Positions 17,480 through 27,588 are shown, counted from the first letter of the stretch. The stretch is 64,000 bases of DNA from Ephemeroptericola cinctiostellae (GCF_003339525.1 NZ_CP031124.1:2294001-2358000); one strand, 5' to 3'. The notes: generated by a model from the letters alone, not told the origin. Translations and numbers: made by a program.

Positions 17480-18118
17480 ATGTCCATCCTGCATCACAGC
17501 ACATTTTTCACCACCGTCAACCACATCAAAGATCTGCCCAAAAGCAATCACCCTGAAATTGCTTTTGCAGGCCGCTCGAATGCGGGTAAATCCAGTGCCA
17601 TCAATGTGCTGTGCAATGAAAAGCGCTTGGCTTTTTCAAGTAATACACCAGGGCGCACGCAACACATCAACTATTTCACGGTCGGCCGCCGCGGTGAAAC
17701 ATTTGGCTACTTGGTCGACTTACCTGGCTATGGTTATGCCAAAACGCCAATGGATGTCAAAAACCATTGGAATGAGCTGCTTGGCATTTACATGCAAGAA
17801 CGCGATCAACTCAAAGGCATGGTGTTGATGTGCGACATTCGCCGTGGCTTCACCGATTTGGATGTTGAAATGATCAATTGGTTTTCACCTTTGGCGAAAC
17901 CCATTCACGTTTTGCTGACCAAATGCGACAAACTGTCTAAAAATGCAGCCAAACAAATGCTGTTTGCTGTTGAAAAGCAACTCAAAATGATGACGGGCGA
18001 ATGGGGCACTGTTCAATTGTTTTCATCCACCAATCGTGTTGGTCTCGAAGAGGCAACTGAAGTGATTGCAGGTTGGATAGAGCAGCATCGCATTCATGCG
18101 CCAAGCGACGCCGAGTAA
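17480..18118 (+). CDS. engB: Ribosome biogenesis GTP-binding protein EngB (YihA/YsxC)
   Basis: A 212-aa GTPase needed for assembly of the large ribosomal subunit. G motifs are G1 [10 protein letters not shown]2 with [12 protein letters not shown]3 DLPGYGYA, and G4 TKCDKLS. The upstream in-frame start at 17432 adds 16 residues outside the family pattern; [20 protein letters not shown] at 17480 is the usual N-terminus. The Shine-Dalgarno is weak. It is divergent from the cytochrome c4 gene with about 210 bp between the starts. All motifs are intact. Confidence 0.95.
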   Translation: MSILHHSTFFTTVNHIKDLPKSNHPEIAFAGRSNAGKSSAINVLCNEKRLAFSSNTPGRTQHINYFTVGRRGETFGYLVDLPGYGYAKTPMDVKNHWNELLGIYMQERDQLKGMVLMCDIRRGFTDLDVEMINWFSPLAKPIHVLLTKCDKLSKNAAKQMLFAVEKQLKMMTGEWGTVQLFSSTNRVGLEEATEVIAGWIEQHRIHAPSDAE

Positions 18119-18275
18119 GGAACTCGATCAACAGCACGTGAATGAAGCACCTGTAAAAAGTCGACCGAAGTGCCCTTGAAAAATGCGCATTTCGCCCCAT
18201 GTCCTTAAGATAAACTGCGCCATAAGACGTGATACACTGACGTCCAAAACACAATAATCACAACTAGGAAAAAAC

Positions 18276-19571
18276 ATGGTTCCCCACTTGCGCACCGCCC
18301 TTACAGGGGCTTTGTCTGACATCGAACACAAAATGCTGGCCGCAACACCCATGATTGAACGGTGGTTTCGCATGGAATGGCAGGAACACACCCCACCTTT
18401 TTACAGCTCGGTCGACTTGCGCAATGCAGGCTTTAAACTGGCGCCCGTGGACACCAATTTGTTTCCTGGCGGTTTCAATAATTTAGCCGAGGAAATGTTC
18501 CCCCTGGCCACCCAAGCGGCAATGGCGGCCATTGAAAAATACTGCCCAGATGCCAGAAATTTACTGATCATCCCTGAGCTGCACACACGCAACCCGTTTT
18601 ACCTGCAAAATGTGGCGCAGCTGTCAAAAATCATGCGCTTGACGGGTTTGAATGTGCGCTTGGGCTCGCTCTCGAAAGACATCACGACACCAACAGCCAT
18701 TAACTTACCCAATGGCGAGACTTTGACGCTTGAGCCACTCGAACGCAATGGACGCCGATTGACGTTAGACGGCGGTCGCTTTGACCCCTGTACCATTTTA
18801 TTGAACAACGATTTGTCCGCAGGACAGCCCACCATTCTTGAAAACATCAAAGAGCAATTCCTGCTGCCCCCACTCCATGCAGGCTGGACAGTGCGCCGTA
18901 AATCGACACATTTCAAAGCCTACGACGATGTGGCCAAAAAATTCTCGAAAGCATTGGGCACAGACCCGTGGTTAATCAATCCGTATCACGCACATGCGAG
19001 CAACATCAATTTCAACGAACGCACGGGTGAAGATGAACTCGCACACACTGTGGAAGTGCTGCTCAAGAAAATCACAAAAAAATACAAAGAATATGGCATC
19101 ACCGACAAGCCATTTTTAATCGTCAAAGCCGATGCAGGTACTTATGGCATGGGCATCATGACCGTTCGCAGCCCAGACGATGTGAAAGACTTGAATCGCA
19201 AGCAACGTAACAAAATGGCCGTGGTCAAAGATGGGCTTGAAGTGCATGATGTGCTCATCCAAGAAGGTGTACCGACCATCGAAACGCTGCACAACAGCAC
19301 CGCTGAGCCTGTGGTCTACATGATTGATCGCTATGTGGTGGGTGGCTTCTATCGCATCAATGGCGAGCGTGGTGTGGATGAAAATTTAAACTCCGCGGGC
19401 ATGCATTTTGAAACCATGCCATTCATTAAAGAATCCGAACGACGCGCAGATGATTTGGGCTTATTGCACAATCGATTCTACCCATACGGTGTCGTTGGGC
19501 GCTTGGCCATGCTCGCAGCTTCAATTGAGCTGGAAAAAACAGATCCAAATCCTGAAAATCAAATTGGTTAA
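18276..19571 (+). CDS. gshA: Glutamate-cysteine ligase, proteobacterial GshA type
   Basis: A 431-aa protein of the shorter glutamate-cysteine ligase family first described in acidithiobacilli and common in betaproteobacteria (TIGR02049 type), unrelated in length to E. coli GshA. Typical stretches are APVDTNLFPGGFNN, IIPELHTRNPFY, VKADAGTYGMGIMTV and YVVGGFYRIN, the latter two in the ATP-grasp-like region. It makes gamma-glutamylcysteine in the first step of glutathione synthesis. AGGAAA lies about 6 bp before the ATG. gshB, the second enzyme, starts 89 bp downstream on the same strand. Confidence 0.94.
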   Translation: MVPHLRTALTGALSDIEHKMLAATPMIERWFRMEWQEHTPPFYSSVDLRNAGFKLAPVDTNLFPGGFNNLAEEMFPLATQAAMAAIEKYCPDARNLLIIPELHTRNPFYLQNVAQLSKIMRLTGLNVRLGSLSKDITTPTAINLPNGETLTLEPLERNGRRLTLDGGRFDPCTILLNNDLSAGQPTILENIKEQFLLPPLHAGWTVRRKSTHFKAYDDVAKKFSKALGTDPWLINPYHAHASNINFNERTGEDELAHTVEVLLKKITKKYKEYGITDKPFLIVKADAGTYGMGIMTVRSPDDVKDLNRKQRNKMAVVKDGLEVHDVLIQEGVPTIETLHNSTAEPVVYMIDRYVVGGFYRINGERGVDENLNSAGMHFETMPFIKESERRADDLGLLHNRFYPYGVVGRLAMLAASIELEKTDPNPENQIG

Positions 19572-19660
19572 TCAAATCACTCAAACAAAGCCATCCTCGC
19601 CAACAGAAGGCTGATGTGAGGAAAATATTGCCCCCTCATTCAACACATTGAAAGCCCGTC

Positions 19661-20605
19661 ATGCACATTCTATTCATTGCAGATCCGCTGAACACATTCA
19701 AAATTCACAAAGAAACCACTTATGCCATGATGCGCGCCGCACAAATGCGTGGTCACAACATATGGGCTTGCACATCCAACGCCCTTTTTGCAAAAGGCGA
19801 TGTTCAAGCCAACGCCCAACACATTCAACTGCTCGAACATGCAGAACCAACACACTGGTTCGATGTCATCCAATCTGAAACCAAAGCACTACACAGCTTC
19901 GATGCCATCGTCATGCGCAAAGACCCACCTTTTGATGTCAATTACGTCACGGACACATGGCTGCTGGATGCCGCCGTGCGCCAAGGTGCGGTCGTATTCA
20001 ATGCCCCCACAGCGATCCGCAATCACTCCGAAAAAGTTTCCATTTTAGAATTTCCAGAGCTCACCGCCCCCACGCTGATCAGCAGCGACAAAACCACACT
20101 GACCGCCTTTCACACCGAGCACAACGATGTTATTTTTAAACCACTCGACGGCATGGGCGGCTCAGGTATTTTTCGCATCACCAACGACGGCATGAATTTA
20201 GGCAGTGTGATTGAAATGCTGACTGAAAATGGCACGCGCCCCATCATGGCGCAACGGTTTTTGCCTTCGATTGCCGAAGGTGACAAACGCATCCTGCTCA
20301 TCGGTGGTCAAGTCGTGCCCTACGCCCTCGCCCGCATCCCACAAAATGGCGAAGTCCGTGGCAACATGGCGGTCGGCGGCAAAGCCGTCGCCCAGCCCTT
20401 AAGCGAATCCGACTGGCGCATTGCCAATGCCATCGCCCCACTATTGTGGTCACGCGGGATTTTATTGACAGGCTTAGACGTCATCGGCGACTGCATCACC
20501 GAAATCAACGTCACCAGCCCAACGGGTTTTCAAGAAATTTTCAATCAAACGGGATTTGATGTGGCGGGTTTATTTGTTGAAATGCTTGAGCACGCGGCGC
20601 GGTAA
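19661..20605 (+). CDS. gshB: Glutathione synthetase
   Basis: A 314-aa ATP-grasp enzyme that adds glycine to gamma-glutamylcysteine. The N-terminal substrate domain starts MHILFIADPLNTFKIHKETT, close to the family norm. MRKDPPFDVNYVT, FKPLDGMGGSGIFR (ATP-binding glycine loop), AQRFLPSIAEGDKRILLIGG and the final EINVTSPTGFQEI (Mg/ATP ligands) are all present. It follows gshA by 89 bp and completes the glutathione pathway. The next gene, an AT-rich unknown, marks the end of the conserved block. Confidence 0.96.
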   Translation: MHILFIADPLNTFKIHKETTYAMMRAAQMRGHNIWACTSNALFAKGDVQANAQHIQLLEHAEPTHWFDVIQSETKALHSFDAIVMRKDPPFDVNYVTDTWLLDAAVRQGAVVFNAPTAIRNHSEKVSILEFPELTAPTLISSDKTTLTAFHTEHNDVIFKPLDGMGGSGIFRITNDGMNLGSVIEMLTENGTRPIMAQRFLPSIAEGDKRILLIGGQVVPYALARIPQNGEVRGNMAVGGKAVAQPLSESDWRIANAIAPLLWSRGILLTGLDVIGDCITEINVTSPTGFQEIFNQTGFDVAGLFVEMLEHAAR

Positions 20606-20647
20606 CTCATTCAACAAACCTTTAACCAAGACTTAAAAACTAATAAA

Positions 20648-21253
20648 ATGACAATTACAGAACAACTTACATTAGCCACAACTATAATCACGCTAGTTTT
20701 GGCTGTAATAACAGGAATATATGCGTGGATAACATACAAGATATTACATGTAAACGAAGTAATGGTTTTAAGTATGAAAGCCCAACAAGACATACTAATA
20801 CGAGCTTATATAGAAGTTTCAATATATATAAGCGCAAGTAATCATTTAATGTATTTAACAATTCAAAATACTGGAAAAACTGCTGCAACTAAACTGAAAC
20901 TATCAATAGATAAAGATTTTTATAAGTTTGGTGATAACCGTACTGAATCAAATAATATTAGGGGCGCTGCCGCATTTCAAAATGAAATTGACAGCCTGCC
21001 CCCAAATAGCAAGCTCTCATTTATACTCGGAGATGCCGCTTCAATATACAAAGAAATAAACAATCCCCATCAAGAAAATAGCTCCCCCCTCACATTCAAA
21101 GTTTCTGCCATATACTCTTGTGGTGACTTAGAAAAAATAACTGAAATATCGTCAATAGATTTAAGACCTTACATAAACACAACAATCCAACACGATCCAA
21201 TCGTGGAAGAGCTGAGAAAAATAACAGGTGTGCTAAAGAAGTCAAAAAAGTAA
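20648..21253 (+). CDS. Unknown membrane-anchored 201-aa protein
   Basis: A 201-aa protein with one N-terminal membrane helix (TIITLVLAVITGIYAWITY) followed by a short Gln/Met-rich stretch and a soluble domain that looks beta-rich (LMYLTIQNTGKTAATKLKLSI). The phrase IQNTGKTAA is typical of immunoglobulin-like folds in other one-helix proteins, so an extracytoplasmic or cytoplasmic beta-sandwich is an inference. It is clearly more AT-rich than gshA-gshB, with rare codons (ATA, AGA), which suggests recent acquisition. A bidirectional terminator follows. No family is recognised. Confidence 0.7.
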   Translation: MTITEQLTLATTIITLVLAVITGIYAWITYKILHVNEVMVLSMKAQQDILIRAYIEVSIYISASNHLMYLTIQNTGKTAATKLKLSIDKDFYKFGDNRTESNNIRGAAAFQNEIDSLPPNSKLSFILGDAASIYKEINNPHQENSSPLTFKVSAIYSCGDLEKITEISSIDLRPYINTTIQHDPIVEELRKITGVLKKSKK

Positions 21254-21306
21254 CCAATCCAGCGCAGACACTCGATGAATTGCGATACCAATTCAACATT
21301 CCAAAC

Positions 21307-21342
21307 AAAAAATCCCGCTCAATCACATTGAGCGGGATTTTT
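21307..21342. terminator. Bidirectional intrinsic terminator
   Basis: AAAAATCCCGCTCAAT (21307-21322) pairs perfectly with ATTGAGCGGGATTTTT (21327-21342) around a 4-nt loop. It stands between the convergent 201-aa gene and the rhlE-type helicase gene and has T runs in both directions. Confidence 0.88.
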
Positions 21343-21390
21343 ATATGGCTGTTTCGTTTATTAACGGCTTAAACTTAAAATGCCGAGGCA

Positions 21391-22731
21391 TCATCCACCA
21401 CGACCACCAGAACGACGTACGGCGGGCTTCGCGCCACCCGCACCACCACTGCGTTGCCCCGCAAATCCACCACCATTGGGGCGGCGTGCTTGGGGGCCTG
21501 CATTGCCTGCTGGACGCGGGGCAACGACATTTCGACCACCATTTGACTGACCGCCACGGCCTTGGCGTGGTTTTTGCAGAGGCTCGGGCTTAACTGTTAA
21601 ATCAGGCTCAAAACCTGCGATGACCTGACGTGGTAATTCACGTTTAATCAATTTTTCAATGTCTTTGAGCAATTTCAACTCATCCACGCATACCAGTGAA
21701 ATGGCTTCACCCGTTGCACCTGCACGACCTGTACGGCCGATGCGATGAACGTAATCTTCTGGGACATTGGGCAGGTCGTAATTGACCACGTGTGGCAATT
21801 GATCAATGTCAATGCCGCGTGCAGCGATGTCAGTGGCCACGAGGACTTGTAATTTGCTGTCTTTGAACTCACTCAAGGCTTTGGTGCGTGCACCTTGGCT
21901 TTTGTTGCCATGAATCGCCATGGCACTGATGCCACTGGTGGTCAATTGTTCAGCCAAACGGTTGGCACCATGCTTGGTGCGTGTGAACACAAGCACTTGA
22001 AACCAGTTGTTGGTCTTGATCAAGTGCTCCAGCACTTGGCGTTTTTTATCACGGTCGACAGGGTAAATGGTTTGTGCAATCACTTCAACGGTTGAATTGC
22101 GACGCGCCACTTCAATCATGGCGGGGTTATTCAACAAGCCATCGGCAAGGGTTTTAATTTCATCCGAAAAAGTCGCTGAGAACAACAGGTTTTGACGTTG
22201 CTTTGGCAACACTTTTAAAATGCGTTTGATGTCATGGATAAAGCCCATGTCAAGCATGCGATCGGCTTCATCAAGCACGAGGATTTCAACTTTCGACAAG
22301 TCAATGTTGCCCTGCTGATGATGGTCAAGCAAACGGCCTGGCGTGGCGACCAAAATGTCGATGCCTTTTTGGATTTGACGCACTTGCGGATTGATGTTGA
22401 CACCACCAAACATGACCATGGACTTCAACGGTAAATATTTACCATAAATGTCAACGCTTTCAGCCACTTGAGCGGCCAATTCACGCGTCGGCGTGAGGAT
22501 CAAAGCACGTGGTTTGGCGCTTTTACCACTGATGGTCGTAGAAAGCTTTTGCAACACAGGCAGGACAAAACCTGCCGTTTTACCTGTGCCTGTTTGTGCA
22601 CCTGCAAGCAAGTCACCACCCGCGAGCACCGCTGGAATGGCTTGAGCTTGAATCGGTGTTGGCGTGTCGTAGCCATGCTCAGTGATGGCGCGCACGATGG
22701 TATCGGCGAGGCCGAGTTCTGTAAATTTCAT
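21391..22731 (-). CDS. rhlE: DEAD-box RNA helicase, RhlE type
   Basis: A 446-aa ATP-dependent RNA helicase. Motifs in order: Q motif [11 protein letters not shown], Walker [58 protein letters not shown] and HRIGRTGR. The C-terminal about 70 residues are basic and Gly/Arg/Gln-rich ([11 protein letters not shown], ending RRSGGRGG), an RNA-binding tail. RhlE-type enzymes act in ribosome assembly and RNA decay. It begins MKFTELGL, like RhlE. It stands alone, convergent with the 201-aa gene. Confidence 0.92.
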   Translation of the reverse strand: MKFTELGLADTIVRAITEHGYDTPTPIQAQAIPAVLAGGDLLAGAQTGTGKTAGFVLPVLQKLSTTISGKSAKPRALILTPTRELAAQVAESVDIYGKYLPLKSMVMFGGVNINPQVRQIQKGIDILVATPGRLLDHHQQGNIDLSKVEILVLDEADRMLDMGFIHDIKRILKVLPKQRQNLLFSATFSDEIKTLADGLLNNPAMIEVARRNSTVEVIAQTIYPVDRDKKRQVLEHLIKTNNWFQVLVFTRTKHGANRLAEQLTTSGISAMAIHGNKSQGARTKALSEFKDSKLQVLVATDIAARGIDIDQLPHVVNYDLPNVPEDYVHRIGRTGRAGATGEAISLVCVDELKLLKDIEKLIKRELPRQVIAGFEPDLTVKPEPLQKPRQGRGGQSNGGRNVVAPRPAGNAGPQARRPNGGGFAGQRSGGAGGAKPAVRRSGGRGG

Positions 22732-22872
22732 TGTATTCTTTATTGGAATTCGCTCGCCGTGTCGTGTACGTCAGTCGCGGGCAAAGAGGTGTTACTGGAA
22801 AAAGAGGTTGGCGCGGGGACTGAATCAAGCGCCAAGGCAGTTAGTATAACAGAATAGTGCCAAAATAGCGCT

Positions 22873-23766
22873 TTATGCGCCCGCAACCCACTTTGCCTGC
22901 AATTGCTTGCTGGTTTGCTTATGCCCATCATGGCTCCAACCTGGTGGGGCAAAGACATAGCTCAAACGTTGTTTGATTGTTAAATTTGGCATGGTCGCAT
23001 CCTGCCAAATGGCTTGAAACTCATGTGTGATGAGATTGGGAACGTTGCGATTGTCCACATCGGTCACCAAACCGTAATGAATCGGATTCGGATCCACACC
23101 TTCAGGCGCAAAGGTACCAAACAATTTATCCCAAAAAATCAATAACATGCCCATATTTTTATCCAAATAGGGTACATTCGATGCATGGTGGACACGGTGA
23201 TGTGAAGGTGTGACCAGAATTTTTTCCAAGAACCCCAAACGATCCACTGCTCGCGTATGAATCACATTGCCATAAATTTGTGTCGCCGCATAAGCGAACA
23301 TGATGTGCAAAGGTGTAAAGCCCAGCATGGCAATCGGAATGAAGTACACGTAGCGGTACAGTGGCTGAAACACCGATGAACGAAAACCTGTGGTCAGGTT
23401 AAAGTACAGTGAGTTGTGGTGTGTGACATGCACAGCCCATAAAAGACGCACACGATGATCCATGTAATGCTGCACATAATAGGCAAAGTCTTGCAACAGC
23501 ACAAGCGCAACCCAATACAACCAAGGGTTGCTTATTTCGGTGATGCGATGCGCATACGCCCACGTCAACACCCAAAATGAGACCCCTTTCATCAACAGAT
23601 CAAGTGAGAAATTGGTCAAAGCAAATGTTGCACTCGCAAAAGAATCGCTGGTGCGATACAAACTCAGCTGCCCGATGCTCGAATACAGCAATTCGGCAAT
23701 GATGATCGCGGCAAAAAATGGCACGCTGTATTGATACAACACTTCTTGATTTAACCAGGCTGGCAT
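22873..23766 (-). CDS. Sterol desaturase / fatty acid hydroxylase family protein
   Basis: A 297-aa inner-membrane di-iron hydroxylase family member. The His clusters needed for the metal centre are present: HYMDHR, HVTHH and HHRVHH, with a further His in the region after TRAVDRLG. Four or so hydrophobic segments surround them. The family hydroxylates or desaturates lipids, including ornithine lipids and alkylglycerols; the substrate here is not readable. GAGGGG lies shortly before the ATG at 23766; the 12-residue upstream extension is not needed. Neighbours do not suggest a pathway. Confidence 0.87.
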   Translation of the reverse strand: MPAWLNQEVLYQYSVPFFAAIIIAELLYSSIGQLSLYRTSDSFASATFALTNFSLDLLMKGVSFWVLTWAYAHRITEISNPWLYWVALVLLQDFAYYVQHYMDHRVRLLWAVHVTHHNSLYFNLTTGFRSSVFQPLYRYVYFIPIAMLGFTPLHIMFAYAATQIYGNVIHTRAVDRLGFLEKILVTPSHHRVHHASNVPYLDKNMGMLLIFWDKLFGTFAPEGVDPNPIHYGLVTDVDNRNVPNLITHEFQAIWQDATMPNLTIKQRLSYVFAPPGWSHDGHKQTSKQLQAKWVAGA

Positions 23767-23835
23767 ATGCCCCTCAATGAAAAATCCGCCCACAGCACAC
23801 AACAGCCATGAGCGGACACAAACACAGTGAAAATA

Positions 23836-24888
23836 TTAAGCTTTTGGTGTGTGTGATGCGGGCTCGTCACCGTCGACAACATCATCCACTTTTTTGACCG
23901 CATCTTCAGCAGCCTCTTTCACATCATGAACCACATCGGATGTGACCTCTTTAACAGATTCAGTGACATCAGATGCTTCCTCCTTGGCGGTTTCAATTAC
24001 ATCTGACGTTGTTTTTTCAATCGAATCAATCACACCATCTTTCACCTCAACCACTTTTTCAGAGGCTTCTTTAAACGATGTTGAGTCAACATCGGTTGCA
24101 CTTTCAGCAGCCACAGGTGCCACAATCGGTGAAGTCGGCGGCGTATTTTTGCTGGATTTATTGCGCTTCATCAAGTACAGCACCGCAGCAGCAATCAAAC
24201 CAATGGCGAGTAAGATAAATAAGATTTTCCACAACAAACGGCTTTTGCTCACTTTGCTGGTGATCACATACGTGTCTTTACCTGCGATGTCGATGAAATT
24301 CACACTCACTGTATTGTCTTTGACGTCTTTTGCAGCAACACCATCGACCGTCAACACTTCAGCAGGCAAAGTCAAGTTCATCGACAAAGCCATGCCCATT
24401 TGCTTATAAGTTGCGGCTTGATCAACGGCAACGGGCACCAAGCCTTTTTGCAACATCATGCTGGCTGGGTCAGTCGCTGCGGCATCATTTTTCGTTGGGT
24501 TCAAATCAGCCACTGTTTTGAACAATTGAATGGCATCAACAGACACTTGGTTTTTATCTTTATCCAAAATCACGCCATTGCTGGCATCACCCATGAACTC
24601 ACCTGACACAATGAATTTACCTGGAGAAACATCTTTGCATTTGAGCTCTTTGGTGAGTTTTTCATTCATTTTATCGCAGCTCAAGCTTTTGGCTATGTCG
24701 CCACCATCTTTGCTCATCTGCTGTAAAGTGGGTAAAACTTTGGTCATGTCATAAGTGGTGCTGAATGCAACTTTTGCCTCGCTGCTGACTTTGGTGTCCG
24801 ATTTAATTTCAATACACGCAGACAAAGCCATGACCGCCAAAGACGTCACAACCACTTTTCCCCACAACATCATTTTTTTCGTTTTCAT
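23836..24888 (-). CDS. LppM-like lipoprotein with central membrane helix and charged C-terminal tail
   Basis: A 350-aa protein starting with a signal peptide and lipobox ALSAC, so Cys25 is the likely lipidation site. Residues 26-210 form an extracytoplasmic domain with Cys residues in SLSCDKMNEK and ELKCKDVS, reminiscent of the LppM-type domain. A membrane helix (LLWKILFILLAIGLIAAAVL) lies near 220-240, then a long acidic/Val/Ser-rich heptad-like tail (repeats of the pattern VTESVKEVTSDVV). The lipid anchor plus a second membrane helix is an unusual topology. AAGGGG six bases before the ATG at 24888 sets the start. The function is unknown. Confidence 0.75.
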   Translation of the reverse strand: MKTKKMMLWGKVVVTSLAVMALSACIEIKSDTKVSSEAKVAFSTTYDMTKVLPTLQQMSKDGGDIAKSLSCDKMNEKLTKELKCKDVSPGKFIVSGEFMGDASNGVILDKDKNQVSVDAIQLFKTVADLNPTKNDAAATDPASMMLQKGLVPVAVDQAATYKQMGMALSMNLTLPAEVLTVDGVAAKDVKDNTVSVNFIDIAGKDTYVITSKVSKSRLLWKILFILLAIGLIAAAVLYLMKRNKSSKNTPPTSPIVAPVAAESATDVDSTSFKEASEKVVEVKDGVIDSIEKTTSDVIETAKEEASDVTESVKEVTSDVVHDVKEAAEDAVKKVDDVVDGDEPASHTPKA

Positions 24889-24924
24889 CACTCACCCCTT
24901 GTGTAAAAGCATGTTATCGTTAAA

Positions 24925-25200
24925 CTATTGATCCTCACGTCGCACAATATAATGCGCGATGTGGCCATCTTCTTGTATTTGCGCTTTAAGCGCGTGACCC
25001 GTTTGTTGAGCGAAAAGAGCCAAATCGGTCACTGCGGCCTTGTCTGTTGTGAGCACTTTCAGCAACTGCCCACCCGTCATTTTAGCCAATGCTTTTTTTG
25101 TACGCAAAATGGGCAAGGGGCAATTCATACCACGCACATCTTCAGTATGCGCGACGATTCCATCCAACACCACCAACACAGCCGCATCCACCACCAACAT
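24925..25200 (-). CDS. TusA-family sulfur carrier protein
   Basis: A 91-aa protein with the TusA/SirA fold signature: DVRGMNCPLPILRTKKALAKM, where the Cys in the CPxP motif carries persulfide sulfur, then GQLLKVLTTDKAAVTDLALFAQQTGH. TusA relays sulfur to MnmA-type thiolation and to molybdenum-cofactor synthesis; MnmA is encoded at 4957-6063. A GGGGA six bases before the ATG supports the start, but it gives an extra hydrophobic N-terminus (MLVVDAAVLVVLDGI) not usual in the family. It may instead belong to a TusA-like subfamily tied to sulfur oxidation. Confidence 0.85.
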   Translation of the reverse strand: MLVVDAAVLVVLDGIVAHTEDVRGMNCPLPILRTKKALAKMTGGQLLKVLTTDKAAVTDLALFAQQTGHALKAQIQEDGHIAHYIVRREDQ

Positions 25201-25330
25201 AATCCATCCCCATTTTTACCAAAAAAAACACAAAGCCAGCACATGTGCTTAATTCACACATATAAGCTGCATTATGCCGCAACTTTTGTCAAAAAAGCCA
25301 GTATATGCACACCAAAATGACACTTAAAAA

Positions 25331-26233
25331 TTATTTCTTGATCAAAGCCAAAACCAAACCCAAGCAAACAGTAGCCATACCGAACCATTGATAAACCTGC
25401 ACATGCTCACCCACCAAAACCAAAGCCCACACAATACTGAACACTGGAATGAGGTTAATGAAATATCCCGCGCGAATCGCGCCTGCGTTTTTCACCCCAT
25501 AATTCCAAAAGAATGTCGCCGCAATCGATGCAAACACCGACATGTATACAATTTGCCAAAACACTTCGGACCACGGCACATCAACAGCGGTCGAACCGCC
25601 CGCCAACACATTTAAACCCAACCACACGCTCGTGCACACGGCTCCCAAGATAAAAAACACTTGCATGAAAGCAAAAGGATGCGCTTTCGGTATAAAACGT
25701 AAAAACACCGTGTACAGCGAATAAGAGACCACGCCCGCAAACACATACACATCGCCCATGTGTAAAGCCAAATGGCTCAACGCCCCCCAATCACCACGCA
25801 AGGCAATTTGCAGCACACCCAACATCGACAGCAACGCACCCAACCACTGCCAACGGGTGATGCGCTCATGCAACAACACTGCGGACAACACACCCAGCAC
25901 AGCAGGTGTGGTTGCGTTAATCAAAGCAGCATTGACAATTGACGTGCTGCGTAAACCAAGGTAAAGAAAAGAATTGTAACCCATCGCCCCCGTCAGCCCA
26001 AAACCCAGTACCCGCCAGCGTTGTGCCCACAAAATCGGCCAATCTCGTTTCAAATGCCCCCATGCAAAAGGTGCAAACAGCATCGCTGCCAGTGCCCAAC
26101 GCAATGCATTGAGCAACAAAGGCGGCACATGGGTCACGGTCAACTTGCCCAACACGGTGTTACCCGACCAAAACAGCGGTGGCAACACCAAAGCCCATAA
26201 GGCCAAGCGGAGGTTTTTATTTTGAAGGGTCAT
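25331..26233 (-). CDS. EamA/DMT family transporter
   Basis: A 300-aa protein with about ten membrane segments arranged as two EamA repeats, with the boundary near residue 150. The N-terminal repeat begins ALVLPPLFWSGNTVLGKL and includes LNALRWALAAMLFAPF; the second has VYVFAGVVSYSLYTVFLR and FSIVWALVLVGEHVQVYQWFG, the conserved glutamate-containing end. Members export amino acids, nucleotides or drugs. The substrate is unknown. It follows glyQ on the same strand but is separated from it by a terminator, occupying the place where glyS usually sits. Confidence 0.88.
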   Translation of the reverse strand: MTLQNKNLRLALWALVLPPLFWSGNTVLGKLTVTHVPPLLLNALRWALAAMLFAPFAWGHLKRDWPILWAQRWRVLGFGLTGAMGYNSFLYLGLRSTSIVNAALINATTPAVLGVLSAVLLHERITRWQWLGALLSMLGVLQIALRGDWGALSHLALHMGDVYVFAGVVSYSLYTVFLRFIPKAHPFAFMQVFFILGAVCTSVWLGLNVLAGGSTAVDVPWSEVFWQIVYMSVFASIAATFFWNYGVKNAGAIRAGYFINLIPVFSIVWALVLVGEHVQVYQWFGMATVCLGLVLALIKK

Positions 26234-26456
26234 GGTTTATATTGTGGAGTTTGTAAACAATCCAATGTTTCTGGCTTATGGTTTCATGTTGATTTTTATT
26301 GGTTTTGCGTAGGGCAAAGGCACGGCATGGGGCGGTACTCAAAGTTTCCAAATCCCAACAAGCGAAAAATAAGGTTTTACTTTGCAATTGACTATAAAAT
26401 TGTAAAAAACACATTTTTTTTAGTGCTTGTCATGGCAAGTGATGTCACCAAAAGCA

Positions 26457-26482
26457 TTTTTGCGCGGAAAGCCGCGCAAAAA
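26457..26482 (-). terminator. Intrinsic terminator after glyQ
   Basis: TTTTTGCGCGG (26457-26467) pairs with CCGCGCAAAAA (26472-26482) around a 4-nt loop, 33 bp after the glyQ stop. On the minus strand it ends in AAAAATGC after a T-rich stem side, so it is a plausible glyQ terminator. Confidence 0.75.
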
Positions 26483-26515
26483 TTAAGGTGATGATGTTAA
26501 AAACAAGGTGAATAT

Positions 26516-27475
26516 TTAGGCGATTTTTTCAATCGGTGCTGGAATCATTGGGAAGCCCAATGCCTCGCGCGACTCATAGTACGCCTGCGCCACTGAGCGC
26601 GATAGATTGCGAATGCGGCCAATATAAGCGGCTCGCTCCGTCACCGAAATCGCACCACGCGCATCCAGCAGATTGAATGTGTGTGCCGCTTTCAATACTT
26701 GCTCATACGCAGGCAAAGCCAATTTACGCGCACCTTCAATCGCCTCATTTGTACCGGGGTTCGTTCCCATCAACACTTTCGCCTCGCGCTCGTACTCGGC
26801 AAAATGACGAAACAGCACTTCGGCATTTGACATTTCAAAGTTGTATGTCGACTGCTCCACTTCATTTTGATGAAACACATCGCCGTAGGTCAATTCGCGC
26901 GTCACACCGTTTTCTTCCCAGCGCGTCCAAACGAGGTCATACACGTTTTCAACCTGCTGCAAGTACATCGCCAGCCGCTCAATGCCATAGGTGATTTCAC
27001 CCAAAACAGGCTTGCAATCAATGCCGCCGACCTGTTGAAAATAGGTAAATTGCGTCACTTCCATGCCGTTCAACCACACTTCCCAACCCAAGCCCCACGC
27101 GCCGAGCGTCGGATTTTCCCAGTCATCTTCAACGAAACGCACGTCGTTGGTTTCCAAGTCCAAGCCCAAAGCTTTCAAAGAACCCAAATACAGTTCCAAA
27201 ATATTTTCAGGGGCGGGTTTGAGCACCACTTGATATTGGTAATAATGCTGCATCCGATTCGGGTTTTCACCATAACGACCATCCTTTGGACGGCGTGAAG
27301 GCTGCACATACGCGGCGCGCCAATGCTCAGGGCCAATCGCACGCAAGAAGGTTGCTGTGTGACTCGTGCCCGCCCCAACCTCCAAGTCGTATGGCTGCAA
27401 CAAAGCGCAACCTTGTGCGCTCCAATAATTTTGTAAAGCTAAAATAGTTTCTTGAAATGTTAAAGCCGTTGACAT
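26516..27475 (-). CDS. glyQ: Glycyl-tRNA synthetase alpha subunit
   Basis: A 319-aa class II catalytic subunit of the alpha2beta2 bacterial GlyRS. It begins [20 protein letters not shown], the family start, and shows [39 protein letters not shown] (motif 2 region) and [23 protein letters not shown] (motif 3 region). The upstream extension to 27550 has no family support. The beta subunit gene glyS, nearly always directly downstream, is not here; the next gene is an EamA transporter after a terminator. The alpha subunit alone cannot charge tRNA efficiently, so glyS must be elsewhere. Confidence 0.96.
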   Translation of the reverse strand: MSTALTFQETILALQNYWSAQGCALLQPYDLEVGAGTSHTATFLRAIGPEHWRAAYVQPSRRPKDGRYGENPNRMQHYYQYQVVLKPAPENILELYLGSLKALGLDLETNDVRFVEDDWENPTLGAWGLGWEVWLNGMEVTQFTYFQQVGGIDCKPVLGEITYGIERLAMYLQQVENVYDLVWTRWEENGVTRELTYGDVFHQNEVEQSTYNFEMSNAEVLFRHFAEYEREAKVLMGTNPGTNEAIEGARKLALPAYEQVLKAAHTFNLLDARGAISVTERAAYIGRIRNLSRSVAQAYYESREALGFPMIPAPIEKIA

Positions 27476-27588
27476 AAGGGTCTTTCGCAGGGTGTCAAAT
27501 AAAATCGTATTGTACCGTTTCCAGCGGTAAAACCCAAGTGTTGCGGACATCCTCTTAAAAAAGAGGGCATCAACGCAATGGCATCACA

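Noticed and set aside
25331..26233. Gene after glyQ as glyS
   Set aside because: The protein is a ten-helix EamA transporter with no synthetase features.
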